Assembly: GCA_030447245.1 (NCBI GenBank)
Contig: JAUJPG010000010.1
Coordinates: 1 to 64,000, forward strand
Source of the DNA: Chloroflexota bacterium
GTDB lineage: Bacteria; Chloroflexota; UBA6077; JACCZL01
DNA length: 64,000 nt
Direction of reading: 5' to 3'
How positions within the stretch are numbered: position 1 is the first letter of the stretch; every line of letters begins with the position of its first letter. The notes under the pieces are model-generated. The model was not told where the DNA came from. It worked only from the letters and a program-made list of their open reading frames with translations, and made no database searches. Positions 1 through 8,213 of this stretch are shown here, piece by piece. The position numbers were made by a program, and so were the translations under genes.

Positions 1-50
1 AAGGCTGGCGTGTGTTCCTACCGGGCGGCCGCCGCGGCCTCCAACACTTC

Positions 51-152
51 CCTCGAACCATCCCGACCCATTGCTGCGCGCCGCGGCATCAGCGCCGTCG
101 ACGAGGCCATCAAACCAACATTGCACTCGGACCATCCCGGTCCATTGCTGCA
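51..152. repeat. Imperfect 26-base direct repeat
   Basis: Two copies of a roughly 26-base segment lie about 73 bases apart, at about 52-77 and 126-151. Both have the core CCATCCCG-(a/g)-(c/t)-CCATTGCTGC and differ at about three positions. The stretch 1-198 contains no convincing gene on either strand. The repeat could be a decayed coding duplication or a chance low-complexity match, and nothing in it marks an insertion sequence end. Confidence 0.3.
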
Positions 153-198
153 CCAGACTGTCGACGCGCCTCGGGCGGCTACGCCTAACGGGGTCGTG

Positions 199-594
199 CT
201 AGGTAGTGGACTTCTCGTCGACCCGCTTCAGAAAGCGTCCCATGTCGACGATGAACCGCTCGTGTCGACCGATGCCAACTGGCTCGCGGGCATCGTGGGC
301 CTCGACCTCGTAGCTTAGCTTGCGTTCGTCGATAGCCACAATCCGTGCCCGCACGGTGACGTCCATGCCGACCGGGGTCGCGGCCAGATGCCGGACGTCG
401 ATGTGGGTGCCGACCGTGGTCTGGCCCGGCTCCAAACGGCCCTCGTGGGCGGACATCGCCGCCTGCTCCATCAGCATGATCATCGCCGGCGTCCCAAGGA
501 CCAGAACACCGCCGCTGCCCATCGCATGGGCAGTGATGTCGTCGGTCACGCGCCGGGTGACCTCACCTGTGAGCCCCACTTCGATCTGGGCCAC
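199..594 (-). CDS. Hotdog-fold thioesterase, FlK-like family
   Basis: This 131-residue protein has the size and pattern of single hotdog-domain thioesterases related to fluoroacetyl-CoA thioesterase, which hydrolyse acyl-CoA thioesters in the cytosol. The pieces that support this are the loop TPAMIMLMEQAAM, typical of the central helix, followed by TTVGTHIDVRHLAATPVGM, which matches the family pattern TVG-x-x-(V/I)-x-V-x-H-x-A-x-T-P-x-G. The start is GTG, 10 bases after the stop of the thiolase gene on the same strand, so the two are probably cotranscribed and may both act on CoA thioesters. The substrate cannot be read from the sequence. The family call is firm; a role in fatty-acid or aromatic breakdown is inference from the thiolase neighbour. 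Confidence 0.85.
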   Translation of the reverse strand: MAQIEVGLTGEVTRRVTDDITAHAMGSGGVLVLGTPAMIMLMEQAAMSAHEGRLEPGQTTVGTHIDVRHLAATPVGMDVTVRARIVAIDERKLSYEVEAHDAREPVGIGRHERFIVDMGRFLKRVDEKSTT

Positions 595-604
595 GTCCGG
601 CCGC

Positions 605-1804
605 CTAGATCCGCTCGACGATCGTGGCGATGCCCTGGCCGACCCCGATGCACATCGTGGCGAGGCCGACGCTTGCGTCTCGACGCTTCATCTCGTAGAG
701 CAGCGTCGTCATGATGCGCGCCCCGGAACAGCCGAGCGGATGCCCGAGGGCAATGGCGCCCCCGTTGACGTTGACCCTGTCCTCGTCAAGCCCGAGATCT
801 CGGATGCAGGCGACGCTTTGGGCGGCGAATGCCTCGTTGAGCTCGACAAGATCCAGGTGGTCCACCGTCATGCCCGCGCGGTCGAGCGCCTTGCGCGTCG
901 CCGGGACTGGGCCGATTCCCATGCAGGAGGGTGCGACGCCGGCCACCGCGCTGGCGGTGATTCGCGCCAGCGGAGCGTAGCCGAGCGACTCTGCCCTGGA
1001 TCGCTCCATGACCAACGTGGCCGCGGCGCCGTCGTTCACCCCTGAAGCGTTGCCGGCGGTGACGGTCCCGTCCTTCCGGAAGGCTGGCTTGAGCTGGGCC
1101 AGTTTGTCCAGCGTCGTTTCCGGGCGGGGGTGCTCGTCCATGTCGATCTGGATGGGCTCGCCGCGGCGTTGGGGGATCGAAACGGGCACGATCTCGTCGG
1201 CGAAGCGCCCCTCGGAGATCGCCTCGCCGGCGCGCTGCTGGCTGCGGATGGCGAAAGCATCCTGATCTTGGCGGCTGATGCCGTGCGCCTCGGCCACGTT
1301 CTCGGCCGTCTCGCCCATCGATTGGGCGTCGTACATTTCGACCATCCTGGGGTTCACGAAGCGCCAGCCAAGGGTCGTGTCGTAGGCCGTCAGGTCGCCG
1401 CGCGGGTACTCCGCCGACGGCTTGGCCATGACGAACGGTGCTCGGGTCATGCTCTCGACGCCACCCGCGATGAAGACGTCACCTGCCCCGACCTGAATGG
1501 CCTGAGCGGCGCTATTGATCGCCTGCAAGCCGGAGCCGCACAGGCGGTTGACGGTCTGCCCGCCAACTTCCAATGGCAGGCCAGCTAGCAGCAACGACAT
1601 CCGGGCGACGTTGCGATTGTCCTCGCCGGATTGGTTGGCACAACCGAAGATGACGTCCTCGATCTCGCCTGGGTCGATCTCGGAGCGGCGGACGACTTCC
1701 TTGATGACGAGCGCACCCAGGTCGTCCGGCCGGACGTCTTTGAGGGCGCCGCCGTAGCGCCCGATTGGCGTGCGGCACGCCTCGACGATGACTGCCTCGC
1801 GCAT
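605..1804 (-). CDS. Acetyl-CoA C-acyltransferase (thiolase)
   Basis: This is a complete type II thiolase of 399 residues, which condenses or cleaves acyl-CoA with CoA in the cytosol. The nucleophilic cysteine lies in NRLCGSGLQ near residue 89, the catalytic histidine in GHPLGCSG near 355, and the second cysteine in CIGVGQG near 385. The segment [16 protein letters not shown] is typical of bacterial acetyl-CoA or 3-oxoadipyl-CoA thiolases. The open frame runs 40 codons further upstream, but the family N terminus [15 protein letters not shown] begins at 1804. A TATGAT box 7 bases upstream of that ATG suggests the transcript starts at the start codon itself. It is followed by a thioesterase gene. 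Whether it serves beta-oxidation, acetoacetyl-CoA formation or aromatic breakdown is not decided by the sequence. Confidence 0.93.
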   Translation of the reverse strand: MREAVIVEACRTPIGRYGGALKDVRPDDLGALVIKEVVRRSEIDPGEIEDVIFGCANQSGEDNRNVARMSLLLAGLPLEVGGQTVNRLCGSGLQAINSAAQAIQVGAGDVFIAGGVESMTRAPFVMAKPSAEYPRGDLTAYDTTLGWRFVNPRMVEMYDAQSMGETAENVAEAHGISRQDQDAFAIRSQQRAGEAISEGRFADEIVPVSIPQRRGEPIQIDMDEHPRPETTLDKLAQLKPAFRKDGTVTAGNASGVNDGAAATLVMERSRAESLGYAPLARITASAVAGVAPSCMGIGPVPATRKALDRAGMTVDHLDLVELNEAFAAQSVACIRDLGLDEDRVNVNGGAIALGHPLGCSGARIMTTLLYEMKRRDASVGLATMCIGVGQGIATIVERI

Positions 1805-1810
1805 GCGACC

Positions 1811-1819
1811 ATCATAGCA
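1811..1819 (-). promoter_or_regulatory. Extended -10 box of the thiolase gene, likely leaderless
   Basis: On the minus strand TGC-TATGAT occupies 1819-1811, an extended -10 element. The expected transcription start, 7 bases downstream, coincides with the ATG at 1804, and no Shine-Dalgarno sequence can fit. No -35 element is recognisable. Confidence 0.5.
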
Positions 1820-1920
1820 CGACGTGCGTCGATCCGAGGACGCTACCCTCGCTGCGCGTTCGTGATCGCGACCCAAGTGCAGGCCAGGGTTCCGCAGGCA
1901 CTGGTCGGTGCGCTCATCTT

Positions 1921-2354
1921 GCATCGGGTTGCGCGAGCTACGGCCTCGGCTTCATGAACAAGATGCGAAGGGTCTTGGAGCTCGGCGGGCCAAGGTTCCT
2001 CCACGCGCTCGACCCGCGCCCCAGGGGCTGGCATGACGACCCGCACGATCCGTAAGAGCTGGGTAAGCTGGCTGTGGAAACGAGCATTTGGCCGTCGTTC
2101 GAGGTTGAGGACCATCTCCCGCGGCTGACCGGCTCGACCACGTCGATCGCCGACGGGCGCTTCAAGCGCAAGCCGGTTCGCGAGTACCTGATGTGCCACA
2201 CCCGCTTCGCCCACTTCACCGATGAGACATACAGGTCTTCCAGCGCAAGGTCGACGAGCAGTGGGGCACCCGTATCGTCCCCGGTGGGATCGCCTTCGGC
2301 GTGGAGGGGCTGCAGTGGCTGAATCGACAGCTCACCGCGGACCAGAAGACCTAA
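1921..2354 (+). pseudogene. Remnant of 2-oxoacid:ferredoxin oxidoreductase beta subunit (porB-like)
   Basis: Translated on the plus strand, this stretch matches the C-terminal third of the thiamine-diphosphate beta subunit of pyruvate/2-oxoacid:ferredoxin oxidoreductase. Frame 1 gives [29 protein letters not shown], then a TAA stop at 2053-2055, then ELGKLAVETSIWPSFEVED and KRKPVREYLMCHTRFAHF. At about 2225 the match moves to another frame, DIQVFQRKVDEQW, and ends at a TAA at 2352-2354. The N-terminal two-thirds with the TPP motif is absent, and the upstream bases belong to the thiolase promoter. One in-frame stop, one frameshift and a missing 5' part make this a genuine relic. No alpha or gamma subunit genes are nearby. 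Confidence 0.8.
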
Positions 2355-2466
2355 GGGTCGGCCGAAGGATGCTTGGAGCTTCTCGGCAGTGAGCCCTGGC
2401 CGGCAAGGGAGCAGCGAATCGTGCGGGCACCCGAAGAGCACTCCCGAGGGGCAGGGTAGCGGCATC

Positions 2467-3507
2467 TTAGCCCGACATCTGGAGAGGGTCACCGGCCAGG
2501 CGGATGAGCACGCGGCCGTCGGACCCGAGCCATGCAGCAAACACCCGTTGGTTACGTGGCAAAACCAACGAGTGGCCGATCGCCAACTCGGTGGTCCGGC
2601 CCGCGCCGACGAGCCGCAGCGTCATTGGCTCAGACCGTCGCTCGACGAGTTGCGTGCCGAGCAGTGCCTCGAGCGTCGCCCAGGCTGCCGCCTCCATCGG
2701 CAGGAGGGTAGACGCGGGAGGCAGTCCAGGGTCCGCCGCTAGCGCAAGTGAGGGTCGATGGCCGCGCCCTCGGCGCATCGACAGGCTGATTGGAATCCCT
2801 TGCCACACCGCCGTGGTCGGGGGGCCATCATGGCGTTCCGAATCGCGCGTCAGCGAGCGAGCCGTCTCGGCCAGTTCACCGGGCGCTGCACCGCTCGGCG
2901 AGCAGGAGGTCTCTGCGGGGGTGGGCGGCATACCCTCCTCGGAAGGTTTATCCCCATCATCGCGTTGCGCCCCGGTCGCTTCGCGGAGCACGACCGCGAC
3001 CGGACTGACATCCGCTTCACCCTCGCCGGGGTCCCCGGGGCCTGGCAGCACGCTGATAGCGTGGTGCCAGCCAGCACCGGCGCCGGCGGTCCCCTCGACG
3101 TACGACGCACGAGGGGATCTGGCTGAGGCGCACGCCAGCCGAAGCTCCTGGTGTTCGTCGTTTAGGATTACGAAGCGTGAGTGCCCCACCGCCACGCGAG
3201 CTGGCGGGAGCAGCACCAGGTCAGCCAGGCTCGCTTGCTCGCGGCCGATGACGTGGAGCAGGAGGAGCGGCCCCACGAGACTTGCCAGGACGGCGCGGCT
3301 GTCCCGCCCCAATCCCGCGCCCGCCGGGAAGGGCACGCAGCCCCGGAGATATGCGTCGAGCAGAGCAAGGTGGACCGGGTGTCCGAGGTGCATCAGGCGC
3401 GGCAGCATGAACGCTGCCCCGCGTGATGGAACCTCGACCCGAAGCGATTCGGTCTCCTCGACTGCTCCCCGGGCCTGGCGGATCAGGCGGATATGCCAGC
3501 GGTACAT
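2467..3507 (-). CDS. Hypothetical protein
   Basis: I do not recognise this 346-residue product. The N-terminal 130 residues look like a folded domain (GRDSRAVLASLVGPLLLLHVI, VAVGHSRFVILNDEHQELRLA), residues 135-230 are rich in Gly, Pro, Asp and Glu and probably disordered, and the last 100 residues look folded again (AWATLEALLGTQLVE, LRLVGAGRTTELAIGHSLVL, VFAAWLGSDGRVLIRLAG). There is no signal peptide, membrane helix or known motif. A long frame also exists on the plus strand, but the minus frame has the more protein-like hydrophobic pattern and begins at ATG. It stands alone between the porB relic and a divergent lipoprotein gene. Confidence 0.55.
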   Translation of the reverse strand: MYRWHIRLIRQARGAVEETESLRVEVPSRGAAFMLPRLMHLGHPVHLALLDAYLRGCVPFPAGAGLGRDSRAVLASLVGPLLLLHVIGREQASLADLVLLPPARVAVGHSRFVILNDEHQELRLACASARSPRASYVEGTAGAGAGWHHAISVLPGPGDPGEGEADVSPVAVVLREATGAQRDDGDKPSEEGMPPTPAETSCSPSGAAPGELAETARSLTRDSERHDGPPTTAVWQGIPISLSMRRGRGHRPSLALAADPGLPPASTLLPMEAAAWATLEALLGTQLVERRSEPMTLRLVGAGRTTELAIGHSLVLPRNQRVFAAWLGSDGRVLIRLAGDPLQMSG

Positions 3508-3736
3508 CCTACGAGTCTAGCCCACAGGCCGCGTGGGAGCCGTGACGCTCTTGTGCTGCGCAGCGGCCAGGCTCCGTCTGCCTCTACGGCTCGGGAACAC
3601 GCACCGTCGTGGATGTCACCCCGGCTCCGGTGACGTTTGTGTCACTCGACTCCTTCTGTTACCCTTCGCGCGGCTCGGCGCCAGCCGAGGCGCCCGAGGC
3701 AGGGGTGGTCCCCAGTGGATCGGTGCGGGAGCGTTG

Positions 3737-4384
3737 ATGGGCCAGAGACGGTCCGATGGACTGACCACCGCACTAATCACTCAGCGCGGCTTTCGCGCCA
3801 CCATCCCCGTCCTCATTGTGCTGGCGGCCCTGACCGGCTGCGAGAATCGCTTGCCGATCTCGTCCCCGTTTGCAGCAACCCCCACCGCCACCGCGCCGCG
3901 AAGAGCTCAACCCCTTGCAGACGCCCCGCCACCGGAAGCCCCGGCGACGCGCCTCGACGTCGACTTCGCGCGAACGATCCGGCTGGAGGGTGTGACAATT
4001 GCTGAGGGGAGCGTGCGAACCGGCCAGTACCTTCGAGTCTGGCTGCACTGGCTGGCGCTTGACCTCTCCCAGGAAGATCTGCGTGCGCTCGGGCGCGTTG
4101 TGGACGCTACTGGGCGGGTGGTGGGTAAAGAAGACGACCAGATTGGGCCGCGGAAGAACTATCTCAGTCGTTCGCGTCCAGGCGATCGGCAGGTTGACGA
4201 GATGCGGATCAGGATCGGTCAGAGCGCGGCGCCCGGCGAGTGTGCGCTGGTGCTGGCCGTGTTGAGGCCGGACAATCAGACGCACGTACCGATCACCTCC
4301 ATCCCGGGCAGAGGCACCGGGCAGAATTCCCTCTGGGGCGAGGATGCTGTGCTGGTTGGAGCGATCGAGGTGACCCCGCTGTAA
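3737..4384 (+). CDS. Putative lipoprotein
   Basis: The product is about 215 residues. It starts with a basic stretch, then a hydrophobic segment ATIPVLIVLAALTGC that ends in a lipobox (LTGC, cysteine near residue 34), so it should be exported and lipid-anchored. A Thr/Pro/Ala-rich linker follows, then a beta-rich domain beginning near residue 75 (IRLEGVTIAEGSVRTGQYLRVWL) and ending LWGEDAVLVGAIEV. The composition resembles the extracytoplasmic domain often attached to membrane glycosyltransferases in Chloroflexota, where phrases such as LxWxAL and VxDATGRVVG recur, but I cannot name the family. The open frame extends 68 codons upstream. ATG at 3737 is chosen because it gives a proper lipoprotein signal, and TTG at 3734 is possible. 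Confidence 0.7.
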   Translation: MGQRRSDGLTTALITQRGFRATIPVLIVLAALTGCENRLPISSPFAATPTATAPRRAQPLADAPPPEAPATRLDVDFARTIRLEGVTIAEGSVRTGQYLRVWLHWLALDLSQEDLRALGRVVDATGRVVGKEDDQIGPRKNYLSRSRPGDRQVDEMRIRIGQSAAPGECALVLAVLRPDNQTHVPITSIPGRGTGQNSLWGEDAVLVGAIEVTPL

Positions 4385-4686
4385 CGGCGGCCCTTGCGCG
4401 GTGGGAAGCGGAGCGCCTTCCACGTCGGCTCCGTGTGCTTCAGGTACGCAGCGTAGGTTGGCTGGACGACGGACCCGCAGCGTGGGTGCGCCAGGCTGAA
4501 CAGCAGCCCTTCTGGGATGCGGTAGGTGTCCAGAATGGCGTAGAGCCATTCGACGCCGGACCGGCCTCGAGTCGAGGCGGAGCGAAGGCGAGCGCCCATC
4601 ACGGGCGTGTGCGGGTAGGGCCGTACCCGCTCAGGTCGCCGGTGACACTCCTGGGCGTCGGTAGCCAATGCTCTTGCCCTTGCCAA
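4276..4686 (-). other. Uncertain open frame, possibly a gene fragment
   Basis: Only the middle of this 136-codon frame looks like protein: GVEWLYAILDTYRIPEGLL, then a short Cys-containing run and TYAAYLKHTEPTWKALRF, roughly 4395-4570. Its 3' end overlaps the lipoprotein gene on the other strand and its 5' end overlaps the broken GYD gene. It may be a remnant of an unrecognised gene, or chance. No ribosome-binding site is visible. Confidence 0.25.
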
Positions 4687-4966
4687 GTGCGTCGATCGTC
4701 TCTTCCACGGTCATCAGCACCGTTGTCTCGACCGGAGGCCAGGGCGCCGCCTGCCGTGATAGCAAGCACAGCCCCGGCCGCGGAGACGTTATCAGGCGCC
4801 TCGAGGATCGCGTAGCCGTCGTATTCGCCGAAGCCATACCAGAAGCCGTGTAGCGCCCCACCTGTTCGATGTATGCGCGCGCTGCATCCCGGCGATCTTC
4901 AGGATTCTGCATCAGATTCGACCACGTCTCGGGCGTGTAGCTGAAGCGCATGAGATAGAACGCCAT
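4631..4966 (-). pseudogene. GYD-domain protein with two compensating frameshifts
   Basis: The start MAFYLMRFSYTPETWSNLM and the end ETTVLMTVEETIDALGKGK match the small GYD-domain proteins (about 100 residues, function unknown). The middle of the open frame does not, but another frame there reads HGFWYGFGEYDGYAILEAP and AAGAVLAITAGGALAS, which is the missing part of the family. The first shift is explained by one base missing from the C run at 4856-4859 (G run on the coding strand), and the second by one extra base near 4732-4734. The frame is therefore open throughout, but about 40 residues would be wrong. ATG at 4966 has a strong Shine-Dalgarno, AGGAGGT. Either the gene is recently broken or two assembly indels are present. 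Confidence 0.75.
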
Positions 4967-5231
4967 TGGGGACCTCCTGCTTTGATCTGCTGGCCGCCCG
5001 GCCTGGGCTGTGGCCGATCGTACGTCGCCACATGGCTGACGTCAAGTGCTCGCGGCGAATAGCACTGGCCGCGATCCTTTGCCAGCCGGTGGCGAACACT
5101 TGATTGGATGCCCGAAGTGCCGGAGCAGCGGAGTGGGCTGTCGATTCCCGTGGCGGCGTCTGCGGGGCCACAAACCGAGGGCGGCCCCGTCGAACGACCA
5201 GCCTGTGCTGACGCTCGCGCCGGCTACAGCG

Positions 5232-6329
5232 TCACGCCCGCGCGGGGATGGCCTGCATTTCTTCGATAATGGCGTCGGCGAATTCGGACGTGCCGACCGC
5301 AGTTGGGTCGTCGCGGTTCGGTTTCATGTCGTAGGTGACACGCCTGCCCTCGGCGATGACCCGGGAGATTGCCCCGTCCAGCCGGTCGGCGGCCTCACCC
5401 TCACCCAGGTGCCGCAGCATCATCACGCCGGACAGCATCGCCGCTGTGGGATTGACCTTGTTCTGGCCCGCGTACTTCGGGGCGCTGCCGTGGATTGGCT
5501 CGAAGACCGCGCCCATTTCGCCGATGTTCGCGCCCGGCGCCACGCCGAGGCCGCCGACCAGGCCCGCGCACAGATCAGAGATGAGGTCGCCAAACAGGTT
5601 GGGCATGACCATCACGTCGTACAACTCCGGTTTTTGCACCAGTTGCATGCAGCAGTTGTCGGCGATCAGGTCGTTGGATTCGATATCCGGGTACTCCTTG
5701 GCGATGTCCTGACCGAGCTGGAGGAACAATCCGTCAGTGAACTTCAGAATATTCGCCTTGTGGACGATCGTGACCTGCTTGCGCTTGTTGGCTCGGGCAT
5801 ATTCAAAGGCGTAGCGGATGATGCGGGTCGACCCAAAGACTGAATTGGCCTTGATGCTGATCGCCGAGTCGTCGCGGACGGTGCCGGCGCCACTGTTATT
5901 GATGAACTGGATCAAATCCTTGGTGCCCGGCTCGTTGAGCGCGAACTCGATGCCGATGTACAGGCCTTCCGTGTTCTCGCGCACGATGACCAGGTCGACG
6001 TCCTCGTAGCGGCTCCGCACGCCTTTGTAGGATTTGGCAGGCCGAACGTTGGCGTACAGGTCGAGCGCCTTGCGGAGCCCCACGTTGACGCTGCGGAAAC
6101 CCTTGCCGAGCGGCGTGGTGATCGGGCCCTTGATGGCGACCTTGTTGCGCCTGATCGATTCGAGAACACAGTCGGGCATCGGCGTGCCAAGAGACTCCAT
6201 GAGGTGGATGCCTGCTTCCTGGACATCCCAGTTGAACTCCACGCCGGTCGCCTCGAGCGCACGGCGCGTCGCTTCCATGATCTCCGGCCCGGTCCCGTCG
6301 CCCGGGAGCAAGGTCACGTTGTGAGCCAC
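5232..6329 (-). CDS. icd: Isocitrate dehydrogenase
   Basis: This 365-residue enzyme oxidatively decarboxylates isocitrate to 2-oxoglutarate in the TCA cycle. It starts with the beta-decarboxylating dehydrogenase signature [12 protein letters not shown]. The substrate region [18 protein letters not shown] is of the isocitrate type rather than the isopropylmalate type, and the metal-binding part [13 protein letters not shown] is intact. The cofactor loop reads [15 protein letters not shown]. In E. coli numbering it keeps K344, Y345 and V351, and later Y391, all NADP determinants, while R395 is replaced by Pro, so NADP+ is the likelier cofactor. That is inference. The GTG start has a good GGGAGGG site. 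It follows mdh by 27 bases, so the two TCA genes are probably cotranscribed. Confidence 0.93.
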   Translation of the reverse strand: MAHNVTLLPGDGTGPEIMEATRRALEATGVEFNWDVQEAGIHLMESLGTPMPDCVLESIRRNKVAIKGPITTPLGKGFRSVNVGLRKALDLYANVRPAKSYKGVRSRYEDVDLVIVRENTEGLYIGIEFALNEPGTKDLIQFINNSGAGTVRDDSAISIKANSVFGSTRIIRYAFEYARANKRKQVTIVHKANILKFTDGLFLQLGQDIAKEYPDIESNDLIADNCCMQLVQKPELYDVMVMPNLFGDLISDLCAGLVGGLGVAPGANIGEMGAVFEPIHGSAPKYAGQNKVNPTAAMLSGVMMLRHLGEGEAADRLDGAISRVIAEGRRVTYDMKPNRDDPTAVGTSEFADAIIEEMQAIPARA

Positions 6330-6356
6330 GGCACCCTCCCTGTTCGCTGTTGCTTG

Positions 6357-7280
6357 CTAGCGGCCGACTTCCTCGATGGCCTCGCGCAGCACCTTGGCCG
6401 AGTTTTGCAGCGCCGCCCGCTCGTCTTCGGAGAGTTCTAGCGGGACCAGTTGCTCACGGCCCCCGGCGCCGATGACGCACGGCACTGACAGCGCCACGTC
6501 CTTGATCCCGAGGTAGCTACCCTCCATCAGCGACGAGATCGGAAGCACCCGCTTCTCATCCCTCTGGATGGCGCGGACAAACTCGACGATCATCGGCGCG
6601 ACGGCGTAGAACGTCCCGCGTTTGCGCTTGATGACGTCGGCGCCTCCGAAGCGCGTTGCCTCGATTACCTCGGCCAATATCTGTTCGCTGAAGCCGGGGA
6701 ACTGGCGCAGCGGGATGCCGGCGACGGTCCCGGTGCTGGTGACCGGTGCCTGGCTGTCGCCGTGCTCGCCGAGCATGTAGACGTACACCTGATCGGGCGT
6801 GACGCCCAAGCGCTCGCCTAGGAGCGAGCGGAATCGCGTGGTGTCCAGCAGCGTGCCGGTTCCCATGACCTTGTTGATCGGAAGGCCCGTCGATTTGATC
6901 GCCTGGTAGGTCAACACGTCGACCGGATTTGCGACCATGATGATGAAAGGGTCGCGATTGTGCTTCATGACCTGCTCGAGCACCCCCTTCATCAGGTCGA
7001 CGTTTTTCTTCAATAAGTCGAGCCGGGTCTCACCGGGCTGGCGCGGAATGCCGGCGGTGATGACGACAAAGTCGGAGCCCTCGCTGGCGTCGTAATCGCC
7101 GGCCCGAACGACGCAGCGGTGCGACAGCGCCATCCCGTGACGCAAGTCGAGCGCCTCACCCTCGGCAGCCTCTTTTGCGATGTCGAGCACGACGAGCTCA
7201 TGGAACGCACCGCTGAGCAGTAGCTGGAACAGGGTGGTCGAACCGACGCGTCCGGCCCCGCCCACCACGGTCAACTTCAT
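6357..7280 (-). CDS. mdh: Malate dehydrogenase, LDH-like type
   Basis: The 307-residue product is a NAD-dependent 2-hydroxyacid dehydrogenase of the lactate/malate family. The Rossmann motif GGAGRVG is at residues 7-13, the catalytic histidine lies in LGEHGDSQAP near residue 173, and the substrate loop reads AGIPRQPGETRLDLL. Arg-80 stands where lactate dehydrogenases carry Gln (position 102 in dogfish LDH numbering) and predicts oxaloacetate/malate specificity, although the following PGETR is written as in LDH. ATG at 7280 gives the standard N terminus MKLTVVGG; the frame extends 18 codons further. It is cotranscribed with icd, fitting the TCA role. A lactate dehydrogenase function is less likely. 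Confidence 0.9.
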   Translation of the reverse strand: MKLTVVGGAGRVGSTTLFQLLLSGAFHELVVLDIAKEAAEGEALDLRHGMALSHRCVVRAGDYDASEGSDFVVITAGIPRQPGETRLDLLKKNVDLMKGVLEQVMKHNRDPFIIMVANPVDVLTYQAIKSTGLPINKVMGTGTLLDTTRFRSLLGERLGVTPDQVYVYMLGEHGDSQAPVTSTGTVAGIPLRQFPGFSEQILAEVIEATRFGGADVIKRKRGTFYAVAPMIVEFVRAIQRDEKRVLPISSLMEGSYLGIKDVALSVPCVIGAGGREQLVPLELSEDERAALQNSAKVLREAIEEVGR

Positions 7281-7313
7281 CGAAATCTCCCCGTCGAGAG
7301 TGGCTCCGGCGTA

Positions 7314-7342
7314 TTGCCAAGGATATGGACGCATGGTACACT
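7314..7342 (+). promoter_or_regulatory. Sigma-70-type promoter of tRNA-Arg
   Basis: A -35 box TTGCCA at 7314-7319 and a -10 box TACACT at 7337-7342 are separated by exactly 17 bases, with TGG before the -10 box. The predicted transcription start near 7349 is about 7 bases before the tRNA. Confidence 0.75.
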
Positions 7343-7355
7343 ATGCTCTGCTTCG

Positions 7356-7432
7356 GCGCGAGTAGCTCAGCGGATTAGAGCGCAGCCCTGCGGAGGCTGA
7401 GGCCCCGGGTTCGAATCCCGGCTCGCGTACCA
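7356..7432 (+). tRNA. tRNA-Arg (anticodon GCG), CCA encoded
   Basis: The cloverleaf is complete. The acceptor stem GCGCGAG pairs with CTCGCGT (one G-U pair), the D stem is GCTC/GAGC, the anticodon stem CAGCC/GGCTG encloses CTGCGGA with anticodon GCG, the variable loop has 5 bases, and the T arm is CCGGG-TTCGAAT-CCCGG. The discriminator is A and CCA is encoded. It reads CGC and, by wobble or inosine modification, CGU arginine codons. Confidence 0.96.
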
Positions 7433-7471
7433 CGGGCATCGTGATCCAGAAGACCGTTGCTGAGTCCAGCA

Positions 7472-7506
7472 TGCCGCCTGGCGGGTGGGCGCTCGCGGTT
7501 TTTTTT
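7472..7506 (+). terminator. Possible Rho-independent terminator after tRNA-Arg
   Basis: A GC-rich segment with CCGCC...GGCGG and CCGC...GCGG complementarity is followed by a run of eight T at 7499-7506, about 65 bases after the tRNA. The stem is imperfect, but a T8 run is unusual in this GC-rich sequence. Confidence 0.45.
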
Positions 7507-7559
7507 GTGCCCGCGAACAACCGCGACATCCGCCCGGTGGGCAGCTTGAGGGTGACGGG

Positions 7560-8213
7560 ATGGAACGTAAGCGGCTCGTGGCGGACCGATTTCGTCGCAT
7601 CTGGCACATCGTGGAAGACATTGCCGCGACGCCCGGAAAGAGTCGAAGGGAGCTAGCCGACAAGTTCCACCTCAGCGAGCGCCAGGTCCAGGCCGACTTG
7701 AACATCATTCGGACTGACATGCGTTTGCCGCTGGCACGGCGTCAGGGCTACCGCTTCGTGCGAGAGAACGACGAAGGCGGTGGGGAGGGCTGCTTCGACC
7801 TTCGGGAGGCGCAGCTCCTGGTGATGATCCTCCGCCAGTCGATGCGTGATCGCTCGATACCGGCCGACCGGTTGCAGTCGCTGATGAGGAAGCTGCCGGC
7901 GATGTTTCCGGCCCATCTCCAGCCGCTCGTCGATCGGACCCTCGAGGCCGTGTCCACGCCGCGCTCGGGACAGCAGCAGCATGTCTTCGCCGCGCTGGCC
8001 GACGGACTGCTGCGCGGCGCGTGGGTGAAGCTCCACTATCCTCCTGGTGACGTGAGCTCGCCCTTAGCCGAACCGATCGTGCACCCCGAGCTCCTCTTAC
8101 CGTACCTTGACTCCTGGTACTTGATTGGCGAAGTTCGGCAGCGGAGTCGTACCATGATGTTCAACCTGGACGCGGTGACCGCGGTCACCATCACCACAAC
8201 GGTCGAGGCGTGA
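7560..8213 (+). CDS. HTH/WYL-domain transcriptional regulator
   Basis: This 217-residue protein has an N-terminal helix-turn-helix of the DeoR/HTH-11 kind (SRRELADKFHLSERQVQADL, about residues 25-45). The C-terminal half carries the WYL domain that gives the family its name (LDSWYLIGEVRQRSRTMMFN, near residue 190), thought to bind a ligand or nucleic acid. The middle segment FDLREAQLLVMILRQ is also typical. ATG at 7560 follows TTGAGGGTGACGGG, and upstream in-frame codons lack a site. Its stop overlaps the start of a sortase gene, so the two are cotranscribed. What it regulates cannot be told from the sequence. Confidence 0.82.
   Translation: MERKRLVADRFRRIWHIVEDIAATPGKSRRELADKFHLSERQVQADLNIIRTDMRLPLARRQGYRFVRENDEGGGEGCFDLREAQLLVMILRQSMRDRSIPADRLQSLMRKLPAMFPAHLQPLVDRTLEAVSTPRSGQQQHVFAALADGLLRGAWVKLHYPPGDVSSPLAEPIVHPELLLPYLDSWYLIGEVRQRSRTMMFNLDAVTAVTITTTVEA

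Noticed and set aside
320-1045. Long plus-strand frame opposite the thiolase and thioesterase genes
   Set aside because: Rich in Arg, Ser and Ala with no family pattern; it is the shadow of the conserved minus-strand genes.
1843-2540. Minus-strand frames opposite the porB relic
   Set aside because: No family match and no ribosome-binding site, whereas the plus strand shows recognisable PorB blocks.
2504-3520. 338-codon plus-strand frame opposite the hypothetical gene at 2467-3507
   Set aside because: Ser/Arg/Pro-rich with no hydrophobic core pattern; the minus frame looks more like a folded protein.
4967-5231. Short minus-strand frame (4899-5171) upstream of the GYD gene
   Set aside because: No protein-like pattern; the region also holds the GYD ribosome-binding site.
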